64,000 nucleotides of DNA, taken from assembly GCA_021613335.1 (NCBI GenBank), contig JAJTWR010000299.1, positions 4,065,501 to 4,129,500 on the forward strand. Reading direction: 5' to 3'. A model generated the notes under the pieces. That model was not told where the DNA came from. It saw only the letters and a program-made list of their open reading frames with translations, and did not search any database. Each line of letters opens with the position of its first letter. Positions within the stretch are counted from its first letter, which is position 1. Source of the stretch: Whitmania pigra (taxonomy: Eukaryota; Annelida; Clitellata; Hirudinida; Haemopidae). The translations under genes were made by a program, and so were the position numbers. This document shows, piece after piece, positions 22,101 through 35,479 of this stretch.

Positions 22101-25100
22101 TTCAAAACATCTTTTGTCCATTAACAAAATTAATTTTTTTATAAAGTTTATATGACAAGTCTTATGTTGTGGATTTCGATGTTGGGGAATTTTACTATAT
22201 AGTTGCACACCTCGTACTTGTTAGTCTTAACTTTACTTACTTTACAATCATTTATTGTTTGGGTTTTATCATTTTGTTCACATTTTGTTCTTTCATGTAT
22301 TAATTCAGAGGCATTTGCACAATTTCGTTAAAAGTTAAGGGGTTCCCATGATGGCAGATGCCAAAACTGACCAGTTAGCCCAATGATGTATAAAGTTTTA
22401 TTACAAAAGTTACAGTGTTTAGTGAACAACTTTGGTCTAAAATGGAGAAAGATAGAAAGACTAGTTAAAAAATGTTGCAGCAAGGCATGGGATGTTGTAT
22501 TTAATAGAGAATATCATGATCAAAATTTATTATCAAATTATCTAAAAATTATATATATATATATATAAAACATATTTTAAATTTTCTCTTAGCTTGCCTC
22601 AAAACTTTCTCCTATAACACACATTATTTCTGGCAATATGCCAAATTCATCTCAGGTAACTTTGGCAAAGCTTTAATTATATTTAAGAATATTGTAATAA
22701 TCTTACTTTTATCTCTTGCTTGGTTGTCATTTTTGAAAAGAGAGATTCAAAAGAAAAAGAAAAATTTGAGAGAAGAATTATGGAGGTAATTGGATTGCTT
22801 TATTTCATGTTGTTAATTATCAATGCAGTGATGTCAGAAAAGTAAAATGTTATGTAAGTTATTCAAAAAAATGACAGCATGAATTGTGATAGGAACTACA
22901 CAGAATGTTCAATGAAGCTGATTCATTTTACTTTACTCTGGATGGTGCCAATTTGACAAGCAATATTCAGGCCATGCAAGAAAAAATTGGAAAGAATGAA
23001 TTTCAGGAAAGTTCATGGAAACTTGCTGATGATCACTACTTTTGGAATAAGCACATGCTAAATGAACTCATTAAGTTATCTGAGGTGAGTTTGATATTGC
23101 TAGGATGATAAAGTAACATCAGATATTAGTCATTTTCTGTTTGGAGCCAAAGCTAACTAAACTAAAATGTTTTTACATATTCACTGTTTTGAGCACATCA
23201 CTCTAAATGTTTGAAATCTTTTAGCACAATAAATTAGCAAATGAATGGATTCTCCCAATGATTCAAGGCTATGTTCAAATTGAGGAATGTCCAATCAAAT
23301 TTGAAGATGAAGAAGATGTTGTTAAAATGCCATCAAGTGATGATTTCTTAAAGATTAAAATGTGCATAATTTCTAGAAGATCAAGGTTTAGAACAGGTGA
23401 AATAATGTAAATTATTTAGTAAACCTTGGTTGAATACAAAGTTAAGGGGTCGCATCCTTTGCACTAAGTATTTTATGTGTTTAAGTAGTATGGAGATTAA
23501 CTGGTCTTGTAAATCCAGGAGGAGAGAAGAGTGAAAAAATTATTTATTTAACAAATTTTCTTTAGTCATTTGAACTGATGCTTAAATACCATCCATGGTA
23601 CCTGACCATCGAATGTTGGGGGTCGTATGTTTTGTGATCTTTTGGCAGTATTTGGTCTTACCTGTATAGGGTTGTTTTGAGGTTTTTCCTATGGTACTTC
23701 TTCCTGTTTGGCTTTCAAGAGATTAATTTCTGCTTACAAACCTTTCATCTTTACTTGAAAACCTCCCATCTTAGTTCTAAATTGCTTCTTAGATTGTTTA
23801 TCTCCGACTTCAGACCTGTTCCTTGATGCTCCATTGATGCACAGTGATTCTCAAATATTACAAAGAAGTCTTCTTTCATTATTCTCAGCAAAAATATAAA
23901 CTTCTGGATCCTCACCCTGGTCTAATATCCATAACTGCAGACGATCTTGCAATTCTGCCTTGAATCCTTTCGAATCCATTTTTTCTCCTTGAGTTCAGGC
24001 GTCATTTCCCCAAACACTTAAATCTTCTAAGACCTTGCTCGTGGCTTACTTTTTGGGATCTCATTCCTGACACCAATGAAATAACCCGGGGTCTGCAAAT
24101 TAGCAAGTTAACTAATAAGTTTATTAGAGCAAATATTCAGTTAACAGAACTGAATAACCAAAGTTAAGTGTTTAAGGGATTTGAGGTACTTTAGGATGCA
24201 AATGGATATTTGGGATTCTGAGTTGTCTGGACTCTCACTGATTGTCAAGTTAGGTGATTAATGAGATGCTTTTTATAGCATTAATAAAGAGATGAAAATT
24301 CATAAAGAAGATATCAAATATAATTAAATATAAATTTAAAATATAAACTTCACATTTACAACACTACACCCTCCTTTAATCTGTTCGGGATGAACCGTGA
24401 TACTTTGCCAGTCAGTTGATATGTGTCACTCATTTTTACTATGGGGACACAATTTTTAACATGGTGTCCATGTACCATTAATGATTCAAAGCGAACTTGT
24501 TGTCCACCCACAGTGTCACCATAATGCTTGATGAAAAAGATACTCATCAAAACAAATAATAACATTCAAGGCTTGCCCCATGAATTCTGAAGGCCAGAAG
24601 GTTTGTTATGGCTGAGAATTCCATAAGTGAATTCCTCAGACTCAACTTCTTCAACCTTGGACTCATGACCATCGAGCACTTCATTGTCAACATCTCCGTT
24701 CTCCGCTGCAATGATAGTGGATATCATTCCTCTGCAGCCTTGACCTCCACGGCGTCCACCACTGAATTGAATTCAGCCACCTCCAACTCAAATTACTCGC
24801 CACTGTCCTCCCTGTTCACTTCCTTCACCAATTCCTCAGCGCAAGGAGGCTCAACTCTGGTCTCTACCAAAGTCCTTCCTTCAATTATTTCCTTAGTTCT
24901 CTTTCCAACCAATACCAACGAGGCAACCATGCACAGAATTGGTTCGTCGGAGACTAGTGTGACTTCTTTTGTATTTGCGAAACTCTACCTCAGCTCAGCA
25001 TTTTTCTCATTCTCAACATTGTCCACCCTTATGTGAAGTTCCTCCATTGGACTGCCCTTGTCAACCACCAAACTGCCCAAGTCAGCTAAGGTCTCCTCAG

Positions 25101-28100
25101 CACCATCCTCTTCACTCAAATCTTCCCTTGGCTCCTTCCCCGATTCCTCACTCCGTGGAAGACTTTGATTTCTCCCAAAGTGCTGTTTCCTTGGTTTTTG
25201 TCTCAACCGAAACCAGTGCAGCAATCGGATACACTGCTGATGCTCCAGCTGGTATGGTATCTTTGGTGCTTTCCAGAGTTTCTTCCATTTCGTAGTTGTC
25301 GGCAGCCTCAATGAAGGAAATCTCAGTTACTTATTCCATGACAACAGCTCCCAAGCGCTCCCTGGACACGTTAAAGCTTCCAAATTGTGCAACGAGTTCA
25401 TCTCTGAAGCTTTTTTTTTATTGCGGATCAATAAATAAATAGTCCCCTGGATCTTGCCCCTGGTCTAATATCCATTACTGCAGGTGATTTTGCAATCCAT
25501 TTTTCTCAACTTAAGTTCACGTCTCATTTCACCAACACTTAAATCTTCTAAGAGCTTGCTCATGGCTTACTTTTTTGGGATCCCACTCCTGACACCAATG
25601 AAATAACCCAGGGCTCCTCACATTATTTAGTTAACTAATAAGTTTATTAGAGCAAGTATTCAGTTGATGGAACTGAATAACCGAAGTTAAGTGTTTAGGG
25701 AATTTGAGATACTTTAGAATGCAACAGGATATTTGGGCTACTGAGTTAAATTAATTTGTCTGGATTCTCGTTGATTGCCAAATTATTATTGAGATGCCTT
25801 TTATAGCAATAATAAAGAGACATCATGTATAAAGGAGATACCAAATATAATTAAATATAAATTTAATTACTTTAGCAATATAAAATTAATTATTCCATGC
25901 CACATTTACAACAATGTTATATGAAAAAAGTTGAAGACTGCTTTTATTTTTAGGCACCCGATACAAAAGAAGGGGTGTTGACAGTGATGGTCATACAGCC
26001 AACTTTGTTGAGACTGAACAGGCAAATCCTTTTTTTTGATACTTTGATAATTTATGTGATAGTAACAACCATCACTTTTATATGAATTACATTTTTCTCT
26101 TTATTGTTCTAGAATTAAGAGATTTTTATTGATTTCATTTTAATATTTTATCAATTATAACTTTTTATTATTTTATATCATTTATTGCACTCAATGTGTT
26201 ACCAATATTAATGCAAGAAATTCAGCAAAATTGATCAGATTGTCATAAATTTAATATATTGTACATATTACATTCCTGCAAATACTTTTGGATCAGTGTC
26301 AATGATTTTCTGTGACACTGCCAATGTTACCAAATGCTAAAAATTGGTGCAATCAGTTAAAACATTGCAATCAGCCTTATTTAAATAAATATATATTTAA
26401 TTCGTTAAAAAGTAATTCTTCACATCTCAGATTTTGGAGTTTGTGAATCATGTGGTTTCCTTTACTCAAATCAGGGGCTCAATTCCTTTACATTGGAGTC
26501 AGTCTGGAATTAAGTACAAACCTACTCCAAAAATTGAGAAAGGTAATTTTTTGAAGTGGAGATATAATCAGATCCTACAAATATTTTTAGTTATATTTAA
26601 GTTGCTTTAAAAAGATCGTTACCCCAAAATAATCTTATTTGATGGCTCATAAACTCAGATAACTCCGATAACAGATATGATTCTGGTAAGAGAGTCCTCA
26701 GACATATACATAACAGTGTTTCCATCAATGAAAATTGTTTAAATTATTTATTTGTCTTCATAAGCAACATTTGTTCACAGCCCATCCTGTATGCCAGGGA
26801 GTGCCATTGGGTAGGAGTGGCTAGTACATTCTAGATCAATTTAAAAAGTGAAGTTTTTAAAAATCCTGCTGGGTATGGGGTCAAGGAGAACAAGTTTATA
26901 AAGTGTATTTTGCATGTGTTGCAATGAATTTATTAAAGAGGTTGATGTAGTATACGTTAAGAGAGTTGCAGCAGTTCAGCCATGAGGGAATTTCAGCAAT
27001 GGACCTGTTACTGGTAAATTGTTGGAGCGAGCTATGTAGAACCATTCAAATACTTTGCCATTGGCTTCCTTATCATTATAAGGCCTCATCTTCGACATTG
27101 TCTTATCTTTACTCGCTTGCTTTGACTTCTTTCCATTTCTTGTTAATCTCTTCTTCCATTTGATGTTTAATATCTGATGTCAGCTAACTTTGAAGTCCTC
27201 GCTACATTTTGAGATAAAATTAAATCTTTCACAAGCAGAAATTACCTAAATTTTTCCAACGGAGAATCCATCGCTAACAATTTATTGAAAATCAATCAAA
27301 AGTCGCATAAAAAGGGCAAAACAGGACTAAGCAGGAAGTTCGAAATCTAACATAAGCACAAATCCAAAGTTGCTTTATCGCCCACTTTGTTTTTGCAAAT
27401 TTTATTCAAAAAAAGTTTAAAATTTCAAAAACAAATATGCCTATACGCAAGTTTAGGAACCATTTCAGGCATGCTTTTGTTAAAGTTTGAGGTTAAAGGT
27501 TCTTAATTTAGCACTGTCATTAAGCCTCAAATTGTAATACAAAAAAAAAATCCGTTCTTTAAAGAAATGTCCCAAGACGCAGTTTTTCCCTTTATTGAGG
27601 TGTCTGTGTTGTCAGTTTTTACTGTATGTGCAAGAGCATCTGCTTGGTCATTAGAGTGCACGGATATTCTGAACTTGTGTTCAAATGTGAAAAAGATCAA
27701 TAACATTTTTCTATGGATTTCCACTGATATTCATATTTCTTTACTAAATGGTATTGCAATTAATTGTGATCTTGAGTAATGTTCTCTCTAATTTTGTTCT
27801 GTAAAATCATGTAGAAAATCATAGTGTTTTAGCAGCACACTTTTTTGTGCCTGTGCACCTGAATTTTGTTCACAGGTGTCATCCAAGACAACAATGAAAT
27901 CAGTGTTATTTGAAACTCAAAGTTATCTTTATTCATTGTAACAGCTTAATTAAAAGTGTTATAAATCGACATCACTTATAATGATGCAAGTCTGCAATAT
28001 TAAAATACAGTGGAACCCATTTTTATCAACCTTATATAACAATCAATCTATATTAAATATTATATAAATTATCTATATAAAATTTCAATTGCTGTTGTGT

Positions 28101-31100
28101 AAAAAAAACCATGTGCACTCTCACTTATTAATTATATATAAAGAAATTGCAAGCACATATTAATATTCAGTCTCCGTACGAAATTTCGGTTATCTCGATC
28201 TTCAGTTATCTCGAACCCCTAGGCCGGCGACATACCCGGGTTTGACTGTACTCGCAAAGTGTAATGTACATGTATGGTAATGTACACTAGAGACCGGTGG
28301 AAGGACATTTTGGCGTAACCTCCAACCGTTGGACTTACATTATTTATTGATTGATTATTTTTTATTTGATCTTATTAGGTGATACTTTATTCTGCAGATT
28401 TTGAACAAAATCATAAAGCTTTCTCAAAGCATTTGCATTCTCTTATGGACAGATATGGTGATGTCAAAATTATCAGTTTGATTGATCAGGTAAGTGGCAG
28501 TGTCACTTAAAATATCAAAATGATTTGAAAAATAATCTAATGATCTGTTATTTAGAAATCAGCCCATAATTTTTTTGTACAAATGGCACTTTGGCATCTC
28601 TTGGACCTACTGTAGGTCGCAAACTCAAAAATATTACATGTCATGTAAAGTGATTGTGATGGTCATACAAAGATTTATTTAAAACTTTGCTTATTAACTG
28701 TTTTATTACTATTTTTATTATTATTTATTATTACTATTTATTACTATTATATTGATGTTGATGCATATTGCAACGAAAATTAATTTTAGAGTTAGGCTAT
28801 ATAGGTTTGCAAATATTGGAAAAAAGTTTTGTTAGTAAATGTTAAACATGCTAAATGTTAAAAAAACTCCTTACTTAAGAAATATGATAGCACATTCATG
28901 AAACTCTATGATCATCTTTCAGTTGAAAAATTATCAGATTCTGCATTTCAAAATGCAAAGGGTCTTTGGTCAATTTCTCTCACCTAGCTGAGTTAGGGTC
29001 AGCCTGTTCTCTGAAACATTTGAAGATTGCTAATTCATTTCCAGATATAGCGGATGCTTAGAGCAATCAGAGCAATAACAAATTTTCTCCAAAATTATTT
29101 CCATCACTCGAAGATGACAAGCAAAATGAAGGACTTTGTCTAAGAGCTTTTTTGACCAAAACACATCCTCCACTGAGGTGATGTGCATTACTGCTGGTAT
29201 ATCAAAGCTCAAAACCTTGATCTTTTGAGAGACTACATTCATTTAGACAGGCTATAACAGCATTAACTTGAGATTGGCCCATTCCACCAGTCAGCAATCA
29301 ACATCATATTCACTATTACTGGTAATTTGTTAACTATTTTTTTAGGCAGTAAGTATCTTTAAAGAATTAAAGGTGATGAAATAAGCACAAATGTTGCAAC
29401 TATTACAAGCTAGGTGGCAATATGGACTTACAAATGTATTTACAAGTTCAAGTTAACATGAAGCAGAATAAAGTAATGAAACTGAAACCTTCAAACTTCA
29501 GCAACCTTATGCAACTTCATCTCCAAAAATCATTTCCAATTTGCATAAAAGTTCAATCCAGTATCTATCACCTATGTGTATTCAGTTAACAAGTTCTAAT
29601 CAATACAATTTTATTATAAACGTTTTTGCAAACATTTATGGGCCTAACTTACATTATGGTGTTATTCTTTCATTACACATAAAAGATGATGTGAATTAAA
29701 AATTACAAGGACACTTTTAGATGTAATACAATAACTCTAAGATGTTGAAATTGATTCAACTTAATCTAAAATAAAAGAAGCTCTTTACATCATAAAATAG
29801 AACAAAAGTCTATGTACAAGATGATCATTTCAATGGAACATTAAAATTGTTCTTTAATAATGATAATGCCATCTATATTAATTTTTTTCATCATTTTTAT
29901 TATTTCTGTTATTGCTGTGAAAATCATGTTGTGAAAATTTATTTTGTCAAGAATACAAATTTTTCTGGCTATTGGTTGTTGCAGTTTTGATGTCATAGCA
30001 TAAAACTACTACTTTCAACAGTTTTATTAATTATAATAATTATTTATTTTGAATTTTGAATATCAAGTGAAGTCTTGGCCTTAATTAGTATGTTTTTGTT
30101 TGCTAGGATGGTAAAGAAAAAATCATTGGAGATGCTTTATTTCAGCATGTCATCTCATTTAATCATCCAAATATTTCTTATGTAACATTTGACTTTCATG
30201 AGTATTGGTAGGTCCACATTATTAATATACATTGTGCAGCATGATTTCAACAATCTTATTTATTTGATTTAGTCAAGGCATGAGGTTTGAAAATGTTAGT
30301 ATTTTGACAGAAAATGTTTTAGACATTATTCAGGATATGAAATATTGTTGGTTAGTTAATACCTTTGAAAATTATAAAAAAAAAACAATTGTTTAACAAG
30401 CTTTAAAATATGTTTTTTGAACATAGGGTAGATAAAAATGGATTGATTTGCAAGCAAAGAGGTGTCTTTAGAGTAAATTGCATTGATTGTTTGGACAGAA
30501 CAAACATTGTTCAATCTGCCTTTGCCAGGATTGTACTTGAAATGCAAGTTAGTAAAGTTATAAAAGGAATCATTCCTGATGCTGACTATTTATTTAAACT
30601 TTTTGTAGTTCCGAAAGCTCGGTTTATTATCTCCGGAGAGACAACTGAGTGGGAACTACAAATCTGTATATCAGCAAATGTGGGCTAACAATGGAGATGT
30701 CATTAGTAGGCAGTATGCAGGCACTGCAGCTCTTAAGGTTAATTTATAAAATTTGGATAAATATTTAAATTTAGTATAGAAAACCAGTAAATTTTTAGTA
30801 AAACGAAATTTTTTACTAAATAGTGGGACTTCAGCATGTAAATTAGGTCAGAGAATTGCATTATGCTAAATAAGTTATTTAAGCTTATGCTTATGGTGCT
30901 ATATAAATATACTTATTATCATCATTGTTTTTGAAATTATTTATTTATTTTTTTTGTAATACAAACAAAACTCACTCCAAATATTTAACAAACACTTTCA
31001 TGGATCGAAGTGACCATGGGCCTGAATGAGAATCATTCAATTTATATCATCAGAAAAAGCCATTCATTGCTTTCTCCTACAGCTTGTGTAGATCCACCAA

Positions 31101-34100
31101 ATCTTGTGTGAATTCAAATGAAATAATAAAGTCATAGCATTTTCTCATTGGTTATGTTCTTATATGTTGCTGAACCCAATTCATTCTTGTTGATTTTATC
31201 TGAGGGATAACGTGCTGCAAACGTTTAAGTTTATTTCTTTTGTTCTAAAAATGTCTGTATGTGTTAAGAGAAAACTGGACAGTCAATGGAGAAAAAGTAC
31301 AAAATCGTATTACTTATATTGCATAGATCATATCAATTGATGTTGTGTAAAGAAAACACCAAAAGTGCATGTACATTCTCATTTATTAAAGTTCATTATG
31401 TACATAAAGAAATTGCAAGCACATGTACATACAGCCACCATATATGGTTTTATTTCATACTTCTATAAAAATGCAGCAGAGAAAAGCAACAACCCTAATG
31501 AAAAGAATTGTCTCTTTAATTCAACTTTAATATATGAATATCACTTTCAAAATAGCAGTACTTTTTTCAATACAAGAACCAAGGAGCCTCTGGCACCGGG
31601 CTTAAGGCAACATAGAAATGAACTGTTGTTATTACTATTCTTTTTCTTCGCATATGTATATCATCATATGTAGTAGCAATACTCATTTTGTGGTCCAACA
31701 ATGACTACCAAAGACTGATAATGATGTCAAAATTTCATCTATTTAATTCCATGCTTTTGATAAAAATTCAATTATTTTGCTATCACTTAAATAGCCCATT
31801 AAAACATTGAAGATATTTGCACTAGTTCATCTATAAGGTGTTTGCGTGCTATACTGCATTTGCCAAAGTGAGATCCATGTTTGCTTCGCTGCAAGATAGC
31901 ATTATTTTCAGGGAGATTACACACGAACTGGGGAAAGAAAATTGGCAGGCATGATGAGGGATGGAGTTAATTCAGCCAATAGGTGACAACAAATGACTTT
32001 TTTTGTTTTTGATTATTCAACGCAGTTATTTAACACATTCCAATCATATTCTAGTCACAAACAATGTTGTTTTTGCATGATACCTGTTATTATTTGTGTT
32101 ATAGTTTTACTTTGATGCAGCTCCAAGAGGAATTCAAATCCTAGCTGCAATAGTTTCTGTTACAAATTGTTAGATCATGCAATTTCACATTTTATTACTA
32201 ATTTCAATTAATTGCTAATTTGCTTGATGAATTATGAATCATAATTTATGATATTGCCACTATACATATTGAGCTCTAGTGCCCATTCAAAGAGTTCAAA
32301 ATGGCTCAATTGTCACCAAATTACACTGTGTCAACGACAATATTCTACAATTATCCATGTTCTATTAGAAAACATTTCATTCCTTGGCATCTTATAGAAA
32401 TTAGAACTTAATTAGGAAACTCAAATTTTTTCAGGAGATTTGATTTCAAAATATTTGTAACATTAACAGAATTAAGAGTGCATTACAATTTAGAGAAAAA
32501 TTATTTCAAATAGTTATAGCGTACATTATACTATAAACATTGTTTCAACAGATACTTCATTAATCAGGTCAAGGATGTTTACAGACAGGCAACACTAGAT
32601 CTTATGCAGGGCAATGTGATCATATGGGAATCTTTGGATGGATCAAAGACTGATTTGGATGAAGGAAATGAACCAATGAATCTAAAAGAAGAGGATTTGA
32701 AAGGTGTTGTTGAGGACTGCGAGAAACTTCTTATTCATGGGCCTGAGCAATGCCAGGGTTGGCACAATTTTCAATAAAGTTAAAAAGAATTATGTAACTC
32801 TTTACAAAGTAATATGTAGATCAAAAGTTTTGTTTTGTTTTTTTGCAACTGGGCTTACAGGAGGTTGGGGTCTGGTTAATTGTGAAAGGTTGGCAGAAAA
32901 CATTGCAAATGAACCAGTTGGCGATGTTGTCCAACAGGCTGTTGAAATCGACCTCATTTTACTTCTGTCCAACACCTTTACCTACGTGGCTCGGTTTGTT
33001 TTTAATCTCTGGATTTATATTAAAGCAAATTAGTCACTAACTTTTGTCTTGAAAGATATGATGACATTAAAGAATCTGTGATGAGCTATCAAAAAATTGC
33101 TTTAGCAAATGTTGCCTGCATTGAACTTGGTATGCAAGAAATTTATCATTCAGATTTAGATTTTTTATAAACAGAATGCTGCTTTCTTTTTTATATATTT
33201 AGGCTTAATCAGCTTTGCTCCGAAGTTGTACCAGTTATGCTTCAGACTATTCTATACACTTAAAGGAAAGGATCTTGTTGAAGAACATTCAACTGAAAGC
33301 AATCTTAATTTTTATACTTTTTGCTTGCCTGGTGCAAGGCTTCTCAACATCGGAACAAACAGTATTAGAAATGCTGATGAAATCAAGGGTATAAATATGC
33401 TCTGTGTTTCCTAGGCATTAGGAATTTGTAGGCATTATACATTTATTATATGTTTTATGTACAACTTTATATTGTTTAATCAACTTTCTCATTTTAAATG
33501 CCTTGATGCTACTTTAGATTTTTTCATCCTTGCATTGAAAAGCCAATGCTACAAACTAAATGCTGAAAATCTGATTTTAAGATAGTATTCAGGAAGTATC
33601 TCAACAAGCTAGAGAAAAGATGCTATGAAGACTACTATTTATTTATTTTTTGCTGAAGTGTTTTATTACTTTATTTGGGTTTTTTAATATTTACTAATTA
33701 TAGTAAGTAGCATGTAAAGGCCATAATATAATTTATATATATTATAATGTAATGATGGTGATAGAAATATTTTTCTCTACAGAAAATCTAATGTCTATTG
33801 CTGGAGCAATTGCCTCAGCATGTAAGGCAAATGGAAATTTTATCAAAATTGAGGAAACCAAAATTGATGGGTTGTTTTCAATTAATTGTTAACTTGAAAC
33901 TATGTTTTCTCTGACATTTTGTCTACATTTTTGACACTAGTCAAATGAAAAGTAAACCTCATCCTGGATTAGTGACTATTGCTTCTCAAGCACAAAAATT
34001 GGTTGACATCAATCTTCTTGAGCCTTTATCTTCATCTAACTATGATTTTGCTGTTGGAAGTGTGTGTGGGACCATTGGGCATCTAGGTAATGTTCCTACA

Positions 34101-35051
34101 ACAGAGTTTGAAGCAAATCATTTATTTGAAAGCACTTCCCTGGAATGTGTTCAAAAAGAAAGAACTTTTCGGTCAGCTCTAAAAGAATTTGACAGTAGAA
34201 GCATTGTATGCTTTGATCATGTATGTCTTCCAGGCTGTGGCATCCTTGTCATAAGATCTAAAAATCAGTTAAAGTTAGCACTGTTACGAGAGGCTGAATC
34301 ATTTCATTGCATTAATGTTAATAACTACTTTGAAACTATTCACTACCTGAAACAATTTCTTGAAAGTAGAGCTGATGTAGATGACATTTCCTATGTCCAA
34401 CTTTTTCTGAAGAAATCATCAATGCTTAACAAGCAGAACAAATCTAAGTCCCTTGATTCTTCAGGCATGCTTCAGAGGATTAAAAGACAAGCTAATATTA
34501 AACCAAAGAGTGCATTAACAAAGATGGATGTTTTAACTGAAGAGGACAAGAAGATACATAATGATGGAGTTGAGCATGATTTTGTGCTAAATGCAGCTTC
34601 ACTTTGTGAGAAATCGGTTGTTCCATGCCTTAAACATGAGTATAATGAGCAGGCAATATCTACTGAGATTGCAGAATTTAAAGAAACAAATTCCCTTGCT
34701 GGTCATTCCGTTGATCCGCACATATTCCCTACTAATCAAAACTTACATATTCTGAATCAAATGAAAAATTCAAAGAGTGAAAACTCATTTATGGACAAGA
34801 ATTCCACTTTTAACCTTCTTTCTAATATTGATGATTTTGATTTTTTAGAAGAATCAACTTCAACTGCTTTGTCTAAATTCAAAAGGAAGTTTGTTCAATT
34901 AACTTTATTATCACAGCAAATTGGTGCTCCTCAAACAATTCAAGGGAAGCAAGCCACTGAATTTGAGCAAATGAGAAAACAAGCAAAATCTAACTCGATG
35001 AGATCTAAACTAAGGTTCCAGTACATGAAGTCTCAAGTTATTTTGCTGTGA
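19149..35051 (+). CDS. INPP5F: Sac2-type phosphoinositide phosphatase
   Basis: Twenty-two exons: 19149-19248, 19320-19400, 20252-20397, 20477-20611, 22593-22655, 22741-22785, 22893-23084, 23225-23396, 25954-26021, 26431-26542, 28398-28489, 30107-30207, 30273-30350, 30427-30547, 30609-30737, 31912-31982, 32552-32757, 32861-32993, 33056-33129, 33203-33388, 33783-33870, 33941-35051; about 1,167 residues (human INPP5F 1,132). The SAC domain keeps NPICLG, SRRSRFRTGTRYKRRGVD, RGSIPLHWSQ, the catalytic CIDCLDRT (C-x5-R) near residue 480, and TGERKLAGMMRDGVNSANR. An hSac2 domain (YDDIKESVMSYQK to GANGNFIKIEETK-like sequence) and a long unstructured tail follow. The family removes phosphate from PI4P on endosomes. 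Exon 5 is the weakest. The intron after exon 9 uses a GC donor. Exon 11 could begin at 28379, see findings. Confidence 0.93.
20190..20240. repeat. (AT)n microsatellite
   Basis: A run of TATA/ATAT dinucleotides in the intron just before exon 3 of the Sac2 gene, a few bases from its acceptor. Confidence 0.8.
20930..21160. repeat. GGATG-rich minisatellite
   Basis: Imperfect repeats of GGATGGATG and GGGTGGGTG type, interspersed with GTAAGAATGG. It creates long spurious His/Pro/Ser-rich reading frames on the minus strand. Confidence 0.85.
21265..21350. repeat. CAT/CGT-rich simple repeat
   Basis: Short tract of ATCATCATTACCATCGTCAT-like triplets, inside a Sac2 intron. Confidence 0.7.
21525..22592. 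other. Sac2 intron sequence without recognised content
   Basis: AT-rich, with short open frames that resemble no family known to me. A short (AT)n tract at 22549-22567 precedes exon 5. Confidence 0.4.
23820..25913 (-). mobile_element. decayed tandem copy of the SAP-ORF LTR retrotransposon
   Basis: On the minus strand the order is LTR (25913-25598), primer binding site (25596-25580), interior (25597-24364), second LTR (24363-24079), primer binding site, then a second partial interior (to about 23820) that ends within the SAP-domain region. So two interiors share one central LTR. Family traits are all visible: LTR start TGTTGTAAATG, TGACACCA-type primer site, SAP start region, the SEESGK acidic block and the MVHGHHVKNCVP tail. 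The full interior again lacks any pol gene. It lies in the Sac2 intron between exons 8 and 9, antisense to the gene. Confidence 0.85.
24364..25575 (-). pseudogene. SAP-domain ORF of old LTR copy, broken
   Basis: Fragments in two frames match the intact protein at 8545-9801. One has SEESGKEPREDLSEEDGAEE and a SLVVDKGSPMEELHIRVDNVEN-like run (25311-24985). The other has FFIKHY and LMVHGHHVKNCVPIVKMS (24565-24356). Frameshifts and stops separate them. The preserved order shows that this family's interior has long consisted of this single gene. Confidence 0.75.
26950..27624 (-). mobile_element. pogo-like transposon, copy B
   Basis: The right end is CAGTTTTTACTG at 27613-27624, followed by TA. 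The interior parallels copy A: an antisense MALLLV..CWSELCRTIQ-type shadow at 26966-27163, and the CCTATACGCAAGTTTAGGAACC and TTTCAGGCATGCTTTTGTT tracts. The left end is missing. It lies in a Sac2 intron. Confidence 0.7.
28008..28248. mobile_element. pogo/Tigger-type MITE with TA target site
   Basis: The 241-bp element begins CAGTGGAACCC and ends GGGTTTGACTG, flanked by TA on both sides (28006-28007, 28249-28250). It has no coding capacity. Relatives lie at 20690-21520 and 31125-31450, all in Sac2 introns. Confidence 0.75.
28490..30106. other. Sac2 intron without recognised content
   Basis: AT-rich intron of 1.6 kb. No TE terminus or foreign coding sequence was recognised. Confidence 0.4.
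31125..31450. repeat. MITE-related repeat fragment
   Basis: Shares AGCATTTTCTC, GCATAGATCATATC, GTGCATGTACATTCT and CAAGCACATGTACATACAGCC tracts with the elements at 20690-21520 and 28008-28248. Neither terminus is preserved. Confidence 0.55.
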
Positions 35052-35086
35052 CTGAATGGAACATTCAAGCATTCCTATGCAAATCT

Positions 35087-35092
35087 AATAAA
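35087..35092 (+). terminator. polyadenylation signal of the Sac2 gene
   Basis: AATAAA lies 36 bases after the stop codon of the last exon. This gives a very short 3' UTR if used. Confidence 0.5.
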
Positions 35093-35479
35093 ATGATTCC
35101 TTTGGATGCTCAATGTTTTTATTTTAAATTCATTTGTTCTGGACTGGCATCCACAATATATATCAAATATTGAAGTAATTATTTACTTCATTTTAGCAAA
35201 TTTATTGAACAAATATAGACCACTGCATCTTTTGGACCTTTTGTTTTTGCATAATATGTTTTAGTTGAAATAGGCATGAGACAGAATATCAAGTCTAAAG
35301 TACTATAAATACTGAAGATTCAATTAAGATAAGTTTCATTTAAACACTGGCAAGGTGAGAGATAAATCTTTACTGGGAAATGTCAGTATATCACTTGCAT
35401 ATGAAAGTCAAATTTTATTATTCTGCAGTGTCTACTGATATAATTTTTCCGATATAGTTTCCTATTATACAGAACTCAA

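Noticed and set aside
24608..25295. Two plus-strand frames rich in Ser and Thr
   Set aside because: Antisense of the decayed SAP-element ORF.
30410..30688. Continuous frame through the Sac2 catalytic exon to ICISANVG
   Set aside because: Reading past 30547 loses homology. Splicing 30547 to 30609 restores the conserved sequence in another frame.
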